From positions 11,408,001 to 11,472,000 of the forward strand of contig CP075494.1 in NCBI GenBank assembly GCA_021613535.1: a stretch of DNA of 64,000 nt, read 5' to 3'. The notes below the pieces were generated by a model. That model searched no databases. It was not told the origin of the DNA and worked only from the letters and a program-made list of their open reading frames with translations. Positions 24,170 to 43,354 of the stretch are shown piece after piece. Within the stretch, counting starts at the first letter, position 1. Each line of letters starts with the position of its first letter. A program made the position numbers and the translations under genes. This DNA is from Adineta vaga. Taxonomy: Eukaryota; Rotifera.

Positions 24170-24604
24170 ACTAGACAGACAGGTAAACCATTGAAAAAAG
24201 CCGGTTAAGAGAGAAAAGAAGAAGAAAAACAACTAAGAAACAAACGAACGGTAGAAAGACGCAGTTTAGCATAGTCGACAGAAAAGAGAAGTAACAAAAA
24301 AAAGCACGACGAGAACGATAAAGAGAGAAAGAAGGACGATGGATACGTGAAAAGGTTTTTTTTTTGTATAACATTTTCTCGAAGGTTCACAGGTAGCGAT
24401 AAACTCACATGCACATTACACGTGATGATGATTCATTTGTAGAATGTGGGCAAATAATTGTGATAAGCAAGAATCAAATAAAATCGACCGAATTTATTTT
24501 GACGCTATTTTCAATCTATTGGTGCTAGTTATAACGATTCTTCTTTAAATTGCTTTAGTATTATCTATATAAATCATTAGAAACTAGTCTAACAAACAAA
24601 TACA

Positions 24605-24620
24605 GAGAGAGAGAGAGAGA
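24605..24620. repeat. (GA)n microsatellite
   Basis: Eight GA units in intergenic DNA. Confidence 0.75.
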
Positions 24621-26084
24621 AATACATCGACTGTCTATCTTAAAGAAAGCCTGGATTATTTTCACTAGTTGACTTACTTTTATAAAAGAAGAAAATACTA
24701 ATATAATGGACATATCGAACATGTCTACAAGTTTTTCTATCTAAAAAAGGAAAGAAAGAACGCCACCCACACTATCGTATGATACAGGCCTTTCTCTAAA
24801 CATCGTATATAATTATCTTGTATGTCATTCGTCATTTCGTTCTATTTTCGAATATTAAATTAGCTTGAAATTTCTTTAAGAATCATATCGACATCATTAA
24901 TGATTTTTCTTAGTATAGTTTTGGTCAGGTCTTGTTCTTACATAATTCAAGAGTTTCGACTTGATTATTGATGTCAAATAGAATCGAGCAATGACGAGTA
25001 CTGGTTTTTTTTGTTTGCCTGTGTCTCTATTTTTCTTTCATGAATTAATGTTGACTGTTTCTAAGGTGACTGTCAATGATTATTGTGCTTTTGCAAGTAG
25101 AAAAAATATATTTACCAATAAAAAAATCGAATCATATCTCAGCTTAGTAATCATTCAATGACGAGAGGTTTTTTTCTAGGAGAAAAATATCTTCTACGAA
25201 TTTTCAATTGTATTGAAGACAAAACTTTATCGTAATTGGATACTAACAACATAAAGTCGTCAGTACTCACATTCACTTTCAAAAACATCGTTTTTTCTTA
25301 TGCAAATATAACTTTCTTTTTTGTACTTTTTTTGAAAGTACTCAAATTATCAAGTACAGAACCTTGAATCAGCATTCTATTAATACATCGATGGGCGTCC
25401 TGTCGATAGATATTTATATGCGTATGACACAAAAACTGGTTTGATCATGATTTTGAAAACAATGAATTTAAAGCAATTTTCTTTTTTTTTTGTATACACT
25501 ATGTTTAAATAAGTCAAAATTACGAATATCATTTATACGCTTTGTTATCAGAACAAAGGAAATGACGAGAAGAAGAAGAAGAACAACAAAACGAAAGAGG
25601 CACATTCACGTAAATTCATTTAGGACACACAAAAAAACAGACGAGTAACGCAAAGAATCATGTCCTTTATTTTTTCTTTTCTCTAAACATAGACACACAC
25701 ACATATGTTTTTATTTCATCATTTGCGTTGTTACATTTTTTTCTACTCGTACGAGTATCGAATAAGCAAAGAAAAACGAAAGCGAGAGAAGAAACGTAGA
25801 CAGTTTGATGTCATTCGGAAATCGGTTTGATGTTTTGACGATAAAGTGAATTGAATATAAGTAAAAAGAATCAACATGAGAAGAGAAGGAGAAGGAGAAG
25901 GAGAAAGAAAGAAAGAGGAAAGGTAATTACGTGCACATACACACAAACAAATAGCAGGCATTGATGGTCGAATATTTGTCTTAGTTCTTTTTATCTTAAT
26001 CATTCGTTATTGCAGTTCGTTCGAAAAGTGTACGCACTGACACACATACACTGTTGAGGAAAACAAAATCAAGATGAGAAAAAG

Positions 26085-26101
26085 GGAGAGAGAGAGAGAG
26101 A
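26085..26101. repeat. (GA)n microsatellite
   Basis: Eight GA units about 450 bases 3' of the Argonaute stop codon. Confidence 0.75.
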
Positions 26102-26546
26102 CATGTTGTAGATGGCTGAAACACTGCAAAAACAACTACTATAGAGATAGATATGTATATACACTGTTATACGACAAATAGTTCGAAAAAGAAATATTTC
26201 TTTCTGCGTGCATATGTTATGAATTCGTATTTGAATAAGAATTGCACTGTTGTAAATTCAACTACAACTAAGGAAAGGTGACGGAGAGTAAAATAGCACC
26301 TCTATTGCACTCGAAGTTGCGCGCATCGAAGAGGAAGCTAAATAAGAAATTTATATACAGAGACAAAAACAAACCAAATGAGGACACAAATACATTAAAT
26401 TGATCTATTGAGATAAAACAAAGAGCGAGCGAGAGAGAAAAAGAGAAAATTGTTCTAGAGAAAAGAAAGAAAATGATGACATGTAAATAGATGGAGGAAA
26501 CATGAGCATTATAATTAAGAGGATAGGTGAAAAGAATATTCTAACA

Positions 26547-31938
<5,392 letters not shown>

Positions 31939-33131
31939 GGTGAATAAACAATCACGAATGAATGTCGAGATAAATGTTTGTGTATATGTTTGTCAAAGAG
32001 AACGCTCGTAATAAGAAGAAAAAAAAGAGTAATTTTTGCGTGCTAGGGCTCACATTCGACGAACTATACTAGAATAAGAAAAAGAATTTATGAGAAAGAT
32101 ATACAATATTAAGGAATAAAAACATGTTTCATATATGATTAGGATAGGATAGGATGATGGTGATGATGGTAATCATGTACGATACAATGGCCTCGGCCAT
32201 TAAGGATTATCTGTTCTCTATACATGCATTCTTATCATTGTTTAAATTATACTTAAATAATATTTTTTTAAAAAGTAAGGCAGAAAAATCAGTCAAAATA
32301 TTCCAATAATACAATGATAAAAAAATTAATAAGAAATAAATAATCTTTTTTTCGAGATTCAGATAGAGGTCGCTAATAGATAGACGGCGGATTAGTTACA
32401 ATCAATAAGAATTATAATGCTTCTTTCTTTCTGCTCTTAAAATTGCAATAGTCTTATTAAATATAGTTAGTATGAATTTGTTTATGAAAATAAAAGTCTG
32501 ACTTGACAGATATATCTTCAATGTGGAGAATGAGTCAATATCTCATGCAATGCATATGTCACTGATAATCATTTCTTATTTACCTAGCATTTAGATCAAC
32601 GTTAAAAATGACCCTTCGAAAACAGGATATGAAAAGAATTGTGATTTATCTCCACCCACATCAACCAAACTAGACATCTCTACCTAACCAATAGTAAATA
32701 TTTATATTCTATCACTTTCCACCTACGTATGAAATCGATTCCAGACGCGAAATAAGCAATTTTTTAGATAAATTATATCAATTATAAACCGTACGTTCAA
32801 GCTGAATGTATATAACGAGTGAACATTTTCTTCATGTTTCACATTGAATTTTTTCACTTTCCGATGTCTTTTAAGTATCTATTGACTTTGCATAAAAGAG
32901 TATGACTTAAAATGCTTTTAGCTTTCCTTCATTGATTTTTCTTTCTCGTCAAAATCATGCATTTTCTTTTAAACTCGGAAAGATTTCTAAATGATTGAAG
33001 TTTCCATTCATGTAGGATATTTTTCTATTGCAATCAAATAACTTCTATGAATCATTTTATGATAAAAGTTCACTTCGAATTGTGACATTGAAAAAATACG
33101 AAACAGTTATACATAATAAGTATTATTACGA
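31939..33131. other. Intergenic, Argonaute upstream region
   Basis: 1.2 kb with no supportable gene. It lies upstream of Argonaute and downstream of the unknown gene on the same strand. A short frame at 33028-33249 on the plus strand is antisense to the neighbouring gene and rejected. Confidence 0.45.
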
Positions 33132-33862
33132 CTATGATTCTGTTGGTGATAAAATTGATTTAACATATAATAAAGATGATTGCACTGGATTATTATCGAT
33201 TAATTCATTGACATTTGTATTTGTTTTCACATCTTCATCAATTTTATGATGAAGGATCGATTGATGATACTGTTCTAACACTGGATTTGTCCATCCTATA
33301 GGCAATTGAGAAGAGTTTGATTGCAATCGAATTGTTCGTGGACGACGATAGGATGATGGTAATGATGGTTGCAATACTAAATTAACAACAGTCAATTGTC
33401 CATTCGAATTGGATTTCATATGAGATAGATTTTTCTACGAGATAAAAGAAAGGAGACAATCATGAATACGAATGACTTTCTTTCTTTTTATCAATTTTAA
33501 AAATATACTTGTTGTTTATATTTAGTCGTTGAACGAGGAGTTTTCTGCTTTGATTCATTGCGATCATATAAATGCATGTTCATTGTGGTTTGATTATGAA
33601 GTATAGAAGCTAATTTCTGTTTAGCAACAAATAAATCGTTATTGGCAAAATCATTTCGATAAAATGGTTTTGGACCATCCATACTTCCATGTCTGGTGGT
33701 TACTGTTGGTAGAAATGATTCGTATCTATTCGTTCGTTCAAATGACGAGCGCATAGTATTTGTCACTGCTCCATGCTGAGGATGTGATGGTGAACGATAA
33801 CCAATAGTTGGTTGTCTATGTTGATGATTATGCGCAGCAAAAATACGTGAATTTAAATTCAT
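33132..33862 (-). CDS. Unknown basic protein
   Basis: Two exons, 33509-33862 and 33132-33434, make 218 residues with a phase-0 junction (KYKQQ / KNLSHMK). The protein is rich in Ser, Asn, Gln, His and Arg, with motifs such as RSPSHPQHG and TKYKQQ. It has no signal peptide, membrane segment or recognised domain and looks mostly disordered. It lies 209 bases downstream of the DRC3-like gene on the same strand; a ciliary link is possible but not shown. The clean splice signals support it as a gene. Confidence 0.5.
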
Positions 33863-34071
33863 TGCTTTTGTTCAAATGAGTTCATATATATGTTTTTCCT
33901 ATTTTGATAGGAAAGAAAAGAAATGTATTGTAAATAATTGGCTTTGTCAATAGAAACGTTCTTGTTTTCTTCTTCGGAACCTTTTCTTTTTCTTTTTAAT
34001 ATAATATATTTATTAAATTCACAGAAAAAGAAAAAGAAAAGACTTGATTTAGTTTTCTTCATTTCTCGCTA

Positions 34072-36288
34072 TTATATGTCTTCAATATCCGCTCGTAAAT
34101 AATCAATTAAACGACTGATTTCAATAATACGTTTACGATTTCGTTTATATTCTTCTTCTTCATGAATATTATCCATCATAGTTGTTAACCAATTGGATAT
34201 ACGTGAGAACATTTCATCTTCACGTTGATCAATTTTAGTTCGATGAATTTCATCCGATGTTTGACAAGCATTCAAGATTGTATCTTTATCGGCAAAAAGC
34301 TACGAAGAACAAATGTGAATCTTTTTTGGCGAAAAAAAGAAAAAGTTAATCTACGAACATCTCGTGTTTCTTCGGGAAATTCATCATCTAATTCACCTTT
34401 CATGTAAAGTTCAACAGCAGCAACACATAGACTTATAATAGATTCATTGAAAAATGCTTGTAATTCACGTATTAAACCGAAATTTCCGCGCATCGATTCG
34501 GTAAAATTTGAAACCATTTCACCTAAATTTCGTTCAAATGTTTGAATAGTATCCTAAAGAGTGATGAAAAAAGAAGTTGTATTGAGAAATGCATCGAATA
34601 GATTCCAATTTCATACTTCTAATTGATCGACCAAGGCAATTTCTAAAGCCATTAATTTATTACGAAGAGTTGTTAAAGCTTCATCATATTCAGCTGCAAC
34701 TGCAGGTGATACACCTTGTTGTTCAAGATCTTCTTTTGCCTGAATTTAAGAAAAATCGGATCAAAATTTCAGCGAAATATAATAAAAATACTGATAGAAA
34801 CTCTCTTGACTTATAAAAATGATTCTATAAACTTACAAATAATTGCGTTCTATAGTCTTTAAATTCATCTACAATAGCTGCAGCTCGTCTTGTATTTTCA
34901 TCTTTCGCTTCATTGACACATATCCAGAAATCGTCAATTTCACGATCTCGTGTTTCTTTTTCCTAAACAGTAAAAGAAAAAAAGCAAAGACGTGATAGAT
35001 CAATGTTTTCTTCTATGTTATAATTCGATTCTCTTTACTTTTAAACCGATTTCAAACATTGTTTGAACAATTGTAACAAATTTCTCTTCAAATTGTACCA
35101 TTAATTCATCAGCACCTGGTACCAAAAGTAATTTTTGTCCTTCAAAATCATCTTTAAACATTGTAGTAAATAATTGATTATGATCCATATTTTCAACAAA
35201 TGCATCCTACGAAATGGAATTGCTTTTCGTATAGAAGAAAAAGAAAAAGATGGTCGATGGAAATATTTACTTTATGTAATTGTTGTTGATTTTTTTGATC
35301 TTCAGCTTTCTTCTCTTTTTCTCGATCTTGATCTTCCTGGTTGATCAATTGTTGAATTGGAATTTCGAATTTTTTCGTTGCTTCTTCTCTCTACAATCGA
35401 TTTCAATTGATTGAATCCTTAATTGATTTTTCGTGACATACCTGTGCATCTTCAATCAATTTATAATCAAGAAAATTAATTTGTGGTAAATGAGAGATGG
35501 TAAAAATAAACGATTCGGATTTAGATGCGAATGGATTACCACGTAGACAAAGAGTTCGAAGATTATCAAAACGACGTAAGTAACGAATCTAGATCAAAAT
35601 ACAAAAACGATTAATATTCTTAAATGAAACTTTTCATATCATCAATAGAATTCCAACTTAACAATTCATTTGGATCTACTAATGTATAGTTTAGACTATA
35701 AATTCGCAAAAGTATTTTTCTTACTAACGCTATTTTCGTCGTCGACTTGATTATTTCCGATTGAGAATACATTCAATTTTTTCAATGAATCCATATTTTC
35801 AATAATTGTAATTCGATTATTATACAATGATAGATCTGTTAGTTCAGTTAAAGCATCTAAACCTTCAATTTGTGTAATATTATTAAATGAAAGATCTAAA
35901 ACGAAGTATTTTTCTTCTACAAAATATCATTATTCATACAAAATTTTACCTAACCAAGTTAATTTTTTCAATGTATCAAGTCCTTCAATACGTTCAATGA
36001 TATTATTATCCATTTGAAGTTTTGTTAAATTATTAAATAACCAAAGGTTTTCCATTCGAAGAATGTCTAATGAAAAAGAAAAGCTAAATTAGAACTCGAC
36101 TTCTAACCAATTAAAAGAAGAGTTTTACTTCGAAAATCTAGACGAAGTGCATCAACAGCACTATAATCTAGTTTATCTTCTTTAGGAATAACTTGATTAT
36201 CTGAATTAGGTCGTAGCGATTCTACAGCTTGCTGAAGCATATTCATTGACACCACTTCCGGTTCGATGGCATCGAATAGTCGAGCCAT
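34072..36288 (-). CDS. DRC3: Dynein regulatory complex subunit 3-like (LRRC48/DRC3)
   Basis: Multi-exon gene of roughly 520 residues, close to the usual DRC3 length. First exons are 36129-36288, 35950-36066 and 35729-35895. The N-terminus has the family opening ([13 protein letters not shown]). Leucine-rich repeats of the SDS22 type follow (about 50-190): [40 protein letters not shown] and [11 protein letters not shown], closed by the LRR-cap segment INFLDYKLI. The rest is coiled-coil, rich in Glu/Lys/Gln ([30 protein letters not shown]). DRC3 sits in the nexin link of motile cilia and regulates dynein. The length, order and capped LRR plus coiled-coil agree with that assignment. Rotifers have many motile cilia, which suits it. 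One junction uses a GTTAGT donor (after 35729). Confidence 0.85.
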
Positions 36289-36762
36289 TTTTGCAATACA
36301 ATATTCGGAAAGTTTTGTTTTAGTGACAATTTAATCAAATGGATAGTTTTCATTTTTCACGTTCTTTTATGTTGGTTTCCAAGAGAAACAAGAAACATTT
36401 TTTATTGATTTCGATTTCATTCTATTCAAATTTTCTCCACATTTTCAAGTTAAAGTTCGAAAATAAAAGAGCTATTTTTAAGAAAATCTTCAAAAAAAAG
36501 TCTCTGACTCATATCGACTAGGAGCGACATCTGTCAATAAACTATTTCAAATGATAAGATAATTGATATTCTTTCTTGCTATGGGACATCAGAATTTATT
36601 TTTCCAATCTATTTAATCAAAATTATAGCATTAAAAAGTATTCTATTGTATTCTTAATAAATGATATAACATAATGCATAATTAAAATTCAAATCGAAAA
36701 AAAAAGAACTGGTTTGTGTAATGAGACAGAGAAGGACGACTATTTTGTAAAAAATAAATATT
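36289..36762. other. Intergenic gap, no gene seen
   Basis: 474 bases between the extended synaptotagmin stop and the DRC3-like start on the same strand. It probably holds the 3'UTR of the former and the promoter of the latter. Confidence 0.4.
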
Positions 36763-39700
36763 CTATAAATGCGTTTGTGAGTCAGTTGAGTCATATTTTA
36801 TTTTGATCAAACCACCAGCACTTGTATCTGGTTCTTGTAATGCATACCAAGCAATACTATTCTTTTCAGGATCAAGATTTGATAGATCAACTTGAATCTT
36901 AACAAATGAAAAAGATCAAATTTTACAGGACAAAGAAAATGATCATTTATCAATACATACATCTCCCATATAGGTTTGTTCACTAGTAAATAATGGTGAA
37001 TTATTCTTGACACTGATATATAGATGTTGCCGACGTATGTCAACCAATGGTGCTGACCATTCAAATCTATAAAGAAAAGGATTTGATCGTTATAAGAAAC
37101 AGAAGATATTATTTTTGTTTCTTTTCGCATACAAATCATCATAGACTGGATTGAGTGAATCATGAACAGATTTGGTTTTCTTTTTATCTTTCTTAAAATC
37201 AGGCATCAAATAAACACGAACATATGCATCGGGAAGATTATGTTCATGAACATTAACTAATTTTCTAAAACGAATAGATTTTATCAAGACTCTCGATTAT
37301 AAACAATCTCAATTTCACTTACTTGCATGCATACACAGTTACGGACAATGATTTTCGATTGACAGCATAACGAATACCGAGTTTAATTTCTCCAAATGGC
37401 GATGATCTGCAAATAAGGATTACTATCGAATCAAAAACATATAGATAAATAAAAATTACTCGAGATCAGGATCATCAGCAACATAATGTGTTATGCTACT
37501 TGCTGACGGGATGGCTTCATTTGATGGCTATAAAAACAAAGAAATTCATCTAATATCTTTAGCATGCAATCATGATGCTTTCAGGCGTTTTCATTCGTTA
37601 GAAAAACTATAGACAGCGTGTCGTCTTTGATTACTGACAAGAAAAAGGTCAAATAACTTTTTATCCACTCTCTCATGCTATGATAATTGATAGCTTGAAT
37701 TGGGAGATATATTTTGTGTTACAATAAACTGTGAAATTCGATACACGAAACAAACTACTAAGGCAACAATAGTTGTTTATCTATGGAAGCTATTAGAAAA
37801 TTCATTTCATTCGGATAATTATAAAAAAAGCTGAATTCATGAGACTATCTCAACGATTGTAATCTGAGATAAATTTAATAGTATTCATATATTTACTTGT
37901 TGCGAAAAATTAGAAGTTGCAGATTTTGTTTCTAAATCACTTTCTAATATTGATTTATTTGGTAATATATTTATGGTATCTTGTTTGATAGTATTCTCAA
38001 ATGATTGAAAATTACTTGTTGGCGATGGTAACGGTAATGTATTCGAACTAACCGGTGATAAAATCTAGAAAACAAATCCGAAGAATAATTTTGAATAAGC
38101 TATATTGTCTTTGAATTTACATGAAGAGATAAACGAAGAACAATCGATGTTTTATCCAAAGGTTCGGTTAAACTTTTCAATGCAAATTCTTGTGTATCAA
38201 TTGTCATCGTATTCGTATCGAGTATTTGTTTGATTGGTAATTCCAAAAATGCAATGACATCATTATTTGAACGTGCATCACGTACTTCAATGGTTAATTT
38301 TTGTTGAAGTGGATTTGTACATAATATTTGTGATATATGTTCAAATAATGGATTTGTTTGAGATTCTAATGTAAGAGTTTTCCGTTCGATTGTATCAACT
38401 TGAATTCGACAAAATGGATTCGGTTCACGACGAGTTTTTTTCGAACGCTAAAAAAGATGAATATTAAACAAAAGAAAACGATGAAAATGGGGGTTTTACA
38501 TACAGGTAAATTGCTACAACGGTCAATAAATACAACTAGAAGAGCTTTGGATAATTTTTCTTGTTTAATCATTTGACTATTTGTTTGTTCAATCTAAATG
38601 ATTTTAAAAGAGATTATCAAAAGAAAAAGCAAAATTTGTATTCTAAATTTACAATATCAAGTGCCGATCTTTCTGTTGTAAGGTTAAAATATTGTAGGCT
38701 AACATTTATTGAACCTTTTTTCACATCTTTTAATGTTAACCACTAAACATAAGAAAGTTTTATGATTTGAATAGATTATGTAATTTCATTTACAGTATTC
38801 ACAGCTCCTTTATCAAGTAGTGTATTTATTGGACATTGAGCTCTAAAAATAAAACAAATTAAATAATACCAATTTCTCAGTAAATGAAGTGACAAAAGAA
38901 GATCGTGATTAAATAATTTACCTTCCAATAAAATCATCTTTACCGGGATCTTCATCATAAACTTCGAATTCTACGAAATCACTTTCATTTTGTTCAACAA
39001 CAAATTCAAATACCTTACATAAAGAAAATATCATTTCATATTTTTATTCAAGCAAAAAACTTTTGTTTTAACTATACTTCATTCCAATGTGGTTCAGTCG
39101 TATTATTGATTGTTTTTGTTCGATATTCGACATTTCCTTGAGCTTAAATATCAAGAGGATTGTAAAAAATGATTTATTCAATGATTATTTACCTTTGACT
39201 TTTACGAACGGATCACTTTTTCCTTTACCAAGAAGTGTTATATCAGATTTAACTAAATCACGTGCTTGAAAAACAATTACTCGAACAACACCCTAGAATT
39301 TATCCTGATAGAAGAAAAAGTAACTTTCAGAAGTGAAGAATTACTTGAGGACTTGACCAGCGTAAATGTCCAATTTGTAAATCCGTCACGAGTGGAAATA
39401 CTTGTCGATTGGGTAAAACCATCATTGATGCAACAATATCATTGATTTGTACAAGCATTAAATCACTGAAATGAAAAAAGAAAATTATTAAATGAATTTG
39501 ATTTTTCGTTTCAGTTAGTTTTTACTTTAATCCAGGAATATCAACTAATGTTCCTGCATCAGTTAATTTAAAATCAATACTCTAAAAATATATCAAAGAT
39601 TGTTAATTGAAAATGTTCGTTTTTCTAAATTTCGTACTGGTTTTCGAAGGAAAAAATAAGTAATGGCACCAAATAATGGGATTGTATTAATCAATGGACT

Positions 39701-40649
39701 GAGTATAATTCTTAAATCGCCAACAAATTGAATATCTTTAATTCCACATACAATTCCCTTGACTTTAGATTTGATTTTTGCATCACCAGCATAACTAAAC
39801 AAGTGAAATTTCTCAAAAATAGAATCATCGGAACATTCTTCTACAACATACAAAACTTCAATATCCATCATAATTTGATCTCGAATATTATCCGAATAAA
39901 CTTTTACACCTCCAATTCTTGGTGGCTATATCAAATCTTTCATAAAATTTCATCAATATCCTTTCTTTCACTTACAATTTCTCCAAGATCAAGTTTTTCA
40001 AATGAAAAATCTGATAATGCTGGTGATGTTCCACGTATCATTGGAATCATGATATCATGAAAAATAGCTTTATCAAGATATTTATTCGCATATGGCCATG
40101 CTTGTTTGATAATTTTATTGATCCATTCTGCTCGTTCAACATCCGGAAAGAAAACCTTTGATAGAAAATTGAAAAAACTTTGCAAAAATATTCTTCTGTG
40201 CAATTTACCCATGATGGTAATTCATCTAGACGAGCTTTTATATATTGTTCTTCGTTTTTATTGATTTCGTCAAGCATTTTATGACGTTCTTTAAATTGTG
40301 TTCGTTGACGTTGACGAAATAAATAGATAAAAACCGCTAATAATATCCATGAAACACTGAAATGAAAATATCCTAAAGATAAAAAATTTGTATGAATAAT
40401 ATTTGTTTTTAAAGGACAAAAGTTTTTCTTGCCAAGTATCCAAACAAAAACGACTAGACCAACAATTTCGAGATATTTTTTAACCATTTGAATCATATCT
40501 CCTTCCGTAGAGCCTAATCCAATTTTTGCCAATGGCATTTGAACTTTTCGAAATTCATGGATTATACTTTGTTTCTCTGGCGTTGTCGAATTTCCATCGA
40601 ATGATGTACCGATTAATTTATTTTTTAAATTTGCGGCTAAATTCTCCAT
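36763..40649 (-). CDS. ESYT: Extended synaptotagmin (membrane-contact lipid transfer protein)
   Basis: Multi-exon gene; ATG at 40649 is used rather than the upstream TTG. Order: a cytosolic head, a two-segment membrane hairpin (VGLVVFVWILGK and SVSWILLAVFIYLF), then the SMP lipid-transfer domain (ELPSWV, FPDVERAEWINKIIKQ, MDIEVLYVV) and at least three C2 domains. C2A reads VRVIVFQARDLVKSD with KGKSDPFVKV and the calcium loop VYDEDPGKDDF, so its Asp set is present. The second (LLVVFIDRCSNLP) looks less complete. The last (LSVTVYACK, LPDAYVRVYLMPD, KKTKSVHDSLNPVYDD) is a C-terminal C2 with a Lys patch like that which binds PI(4,5)P2. It would tether ER to plasma membrane and move glycerolipids in response to calcium. 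Very good match to the family. Confidence 0.92.
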
Positions 40650-41382
40650 TTTATTCAATATCTAAAACAAGTTTTAACTGTTTTTTTTTACAATTCTCTG
40701 TAGAAATCAATATATTCCTTCGATAAAGGCCTACGCGAAAACATGTCTATCACTCGGATAGAGTAAAAAAAACAAAAGCATATTTATCAAGGTTAGCGGA
40801 TGATTGTGTACCATTCGTGTCGTACACAATAATACTTACAGAAACGAGGAAAAAGAGCAGTCCATCGAGTTGTTGGTGTTATTCTATTATATCTGTAAAC
40901 ATACACGAGTCTCCTATTTTATATTAATAGGATCTATAGTAGGAAAAAAAAGAAAGGAAGACGATTGCAAAAAGAAAGAACGAAAGAAAGAAGAAAAAAA
41001 GCAGTTCTACTCTGATTCAGTTAGAGACATGAAGTAACCAAGGTTATATTTATGCTAAATTTATTCATTACCTGTACAGGTAAATCAAATGTCTTCTATG
41101 ATTTATAGGAAAAATTTTCATCTGTCAATAATAATTACTCGAATCATTGATCTCCACTTTTGCCTCATTAGTTGACAAAAATATCACATACCCGCGAATC
41201 GCACGAATACATCGAAAAAAATATAAATGAATATCTGATTTAAAGAGAACGGCAAATATTTTATTCCTATTTTGTTTTTTTGGAATGTTAAACATCAATA
41301 AAATATACTAGTATTTGACATGCTACACGACTAGATATAATAATACACACTGAGAATTTTATTATTTTGTTGATTTCTAGTT
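40650..41382. other. Intergenic gap, no gene seen
   Basis: 733 bases between ANKMY2-like and extended synaptotagmin genes on the same strand. A TTTTAG acceptor-like string sits 12 bases before the synaptotagmin ATG (AG complement at 40662-40663). Confidence 0.4.
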
Positions 41383-42930
41383 CTATTTTTCCTCCTCTTT
41401 CGTCAATGATGAGCAAATACGTTTGTGAGTTGACCATCGTAGACGTTGACAAAATTCGTCACAATAATGAACCTAAAGAGAATAAATGAATTGTTATTGT
41501 CGTTGTTTCTCGGAAAGAAATTTGATGACAAACCGATTTGCAAGCAGTACAACGACGAGAAGCATTTGGTTGAGAACAGGCATCACAACGATTTGGAATT
41601 TCTTCTTCGAAAGAACGACCATTGAGCGTTGTTGTTAGAACAGTTAAAGCGGATGGAGTTTGACCCTAACAAGCCATTTTTTCATGTCAGATATGAAGAA
41701 TATTTAGAAAACTTACTAATTTAATTGGAGCAATAAGTCTGACAAGTTGTTGTAGAAGTGCACATTGTTTATAGGGAAAATTTCGAATTGTTTCTCGAAT
41801 AAATTTCTCTTCATACAGTTTGAAACCATCAGTTTCATTTTCATGCAAAAATCTATCAAATAAAAGACAATAGAACATAAATTCTTAGAAAAAAAACGTC
41901 CTTCTTACTTTTTACTCCAATCGGCACAAGTTTTTTCTATGTCATCTTTACTTTTCTCGAATATATGATCAATAAATGTTTTAATATAATGTGCTTTTAT
42001 TGCTATTATATCATTTGGTTCATTGGTGTAATGTGGATCTAATGATCTTTCAATCATTAATGCAAGTGTATTTGATAGTCGTTTGAGATTTGTTTTTGGT
42101 TGAGAGAATTCTGAATGAGTACGGATCAACTTCAATAACTAAATGAAATTTAAAAAAAAAACAATACAGTATAGATATTGAAATATCTATCACATATCAT
42201 ACATGAACGGGATTGAAATTCGTTGTTATAAGTAATTGTTGAAAACCTGCAATGCATGATTCCGGTAATTTACTTTCTGTTTCTTGACCTGAAATGAAAT
42301 TATCTGATTTCCTATTTCTAATAAAAGAGAAAGAATTGACCTTGAGGTGTTGTGTAATATTTAAGATCATCAAGTGTAACATAATTATTTATTGTATCAA
42401 CACATTGTTTCTGTCCCGTAAATGCGGCTAATTGAGCAGCTGTTCGACCAATACGATTTGTATAATGCGTTTTCGCACCTGCTTCAAGAAGAATACGAAC
42501 AATTTCAGTATTACCTGAAAACAAGAGAAAATCTATAGATCTTATTTATGAGGAAAACATATTTTTTACCAGAAAGTGCTCCGAACATTAGAGCCGTATA
42601 ACCTTGATCATGTTCATGATCATTTATATCGGCACCATGTGTTAACAAAAGAGAACATATCTTTGCATGTCCTTTATATGCCGCATGTTGCAAGGATGTC
42701 ATTCCATGCTATAGAAAAACGTATAAATAAAAGATAAGAAAACGATTGGATACAAAATGTATCAACCTCATCATGTGTATCTACGGGAATATGGTTTTTA
42801 AGTAAACGTTCAACATCATCGAAACTGCCTATGAGAAAAAGACAATTTGCAGACAATCATTTGTAAAAAGAAAAAATTTACCGTCAGTCGCATAATCAAT
42901 AATTGTTTTCTCACCACTTTCGAGTGCCAT
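41383..42930 (-). CDS. ANKMY2: Ankyrin repeat and MYND domain protein 2-like
   Basis: Multi-exon gene starting MALESGEKTIIDYATDG. Three to four ankyrin repeats (about residues 15-125) are clear: TSLQHAAYKGHAKICSLLL, YTALMFGALSGNTEIVRILL and GRTAAQLAAFTGQKQCVD. A helical middle follows (IAIKAHYIKTFIDHIFEKS; FPYKQCALLQQLVRLI). The C-terminal MYND zinc finger has the spacing CDAC..CTAC..YCDEFCQ..HKRIC, with all expected Cys/His ligands. This order is that of ANKMY2, which in vertebrates helps FKBP38 and adenylyl cyclases reach the cilium and influences Hedgehog signalling. The family is well matched; the ciliary role is inferred. Ends EEEK-stop at 41383. Confidence 0.88.
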
Positions 42931-43354
42931 TACGTTAGAGATTACTGATTAATGGAATAGAATAGAATCTTTTATCAAGAGAGATAGAATGAAATTTTGC
43001 ATAGACTCGGAATCGGAAGGAAAGGAAAAGAAGAACAGAAAGAAAAAAAGATGGACTGTCAAAGTGGGAAGATAGATCGAAAGAGGTCACAAGTTGACAA
43101 TAATCTATTTGACAGATGAATGTTCTTGTCACTTTCAGTGTTCAAATAAATGTAGACATAAGTATGAGAACAAACTTTTCTATTCAATTCTTTTCTGTTT
43201 GCATATAATAAAAACAAAACATAAAAGAGAAAAAAGTTTGTTATTCTTGTGAAAATAAACTAGAAAAAGTATGAATTCTTGTTTTGTTTTGTTTTCTTAC
43301 AAAAAAAAAAGTATAATTTTAATCATAAAAACATTATCTATTTATATATTTGCC
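42931..43354. other. Intergenic gap, no gene seen
   Basis: 424 bases between two minus-strand genes; AT-rich with no structure recognised. Confidence 0.4.

Larger units (their letters stand above)
23648..26546. other. Large intergenic region, no gene seen
   Basis: 2.9 kb with microsatellites (TA, GA, GAAGGA) and no frame that looks like protein. It holds the nuclear-receptor promoter side and the Argonaute 3' flank. The frames at 24171-24414 and 25743-26003 are purine-run artefacts. Confidence 0.5.
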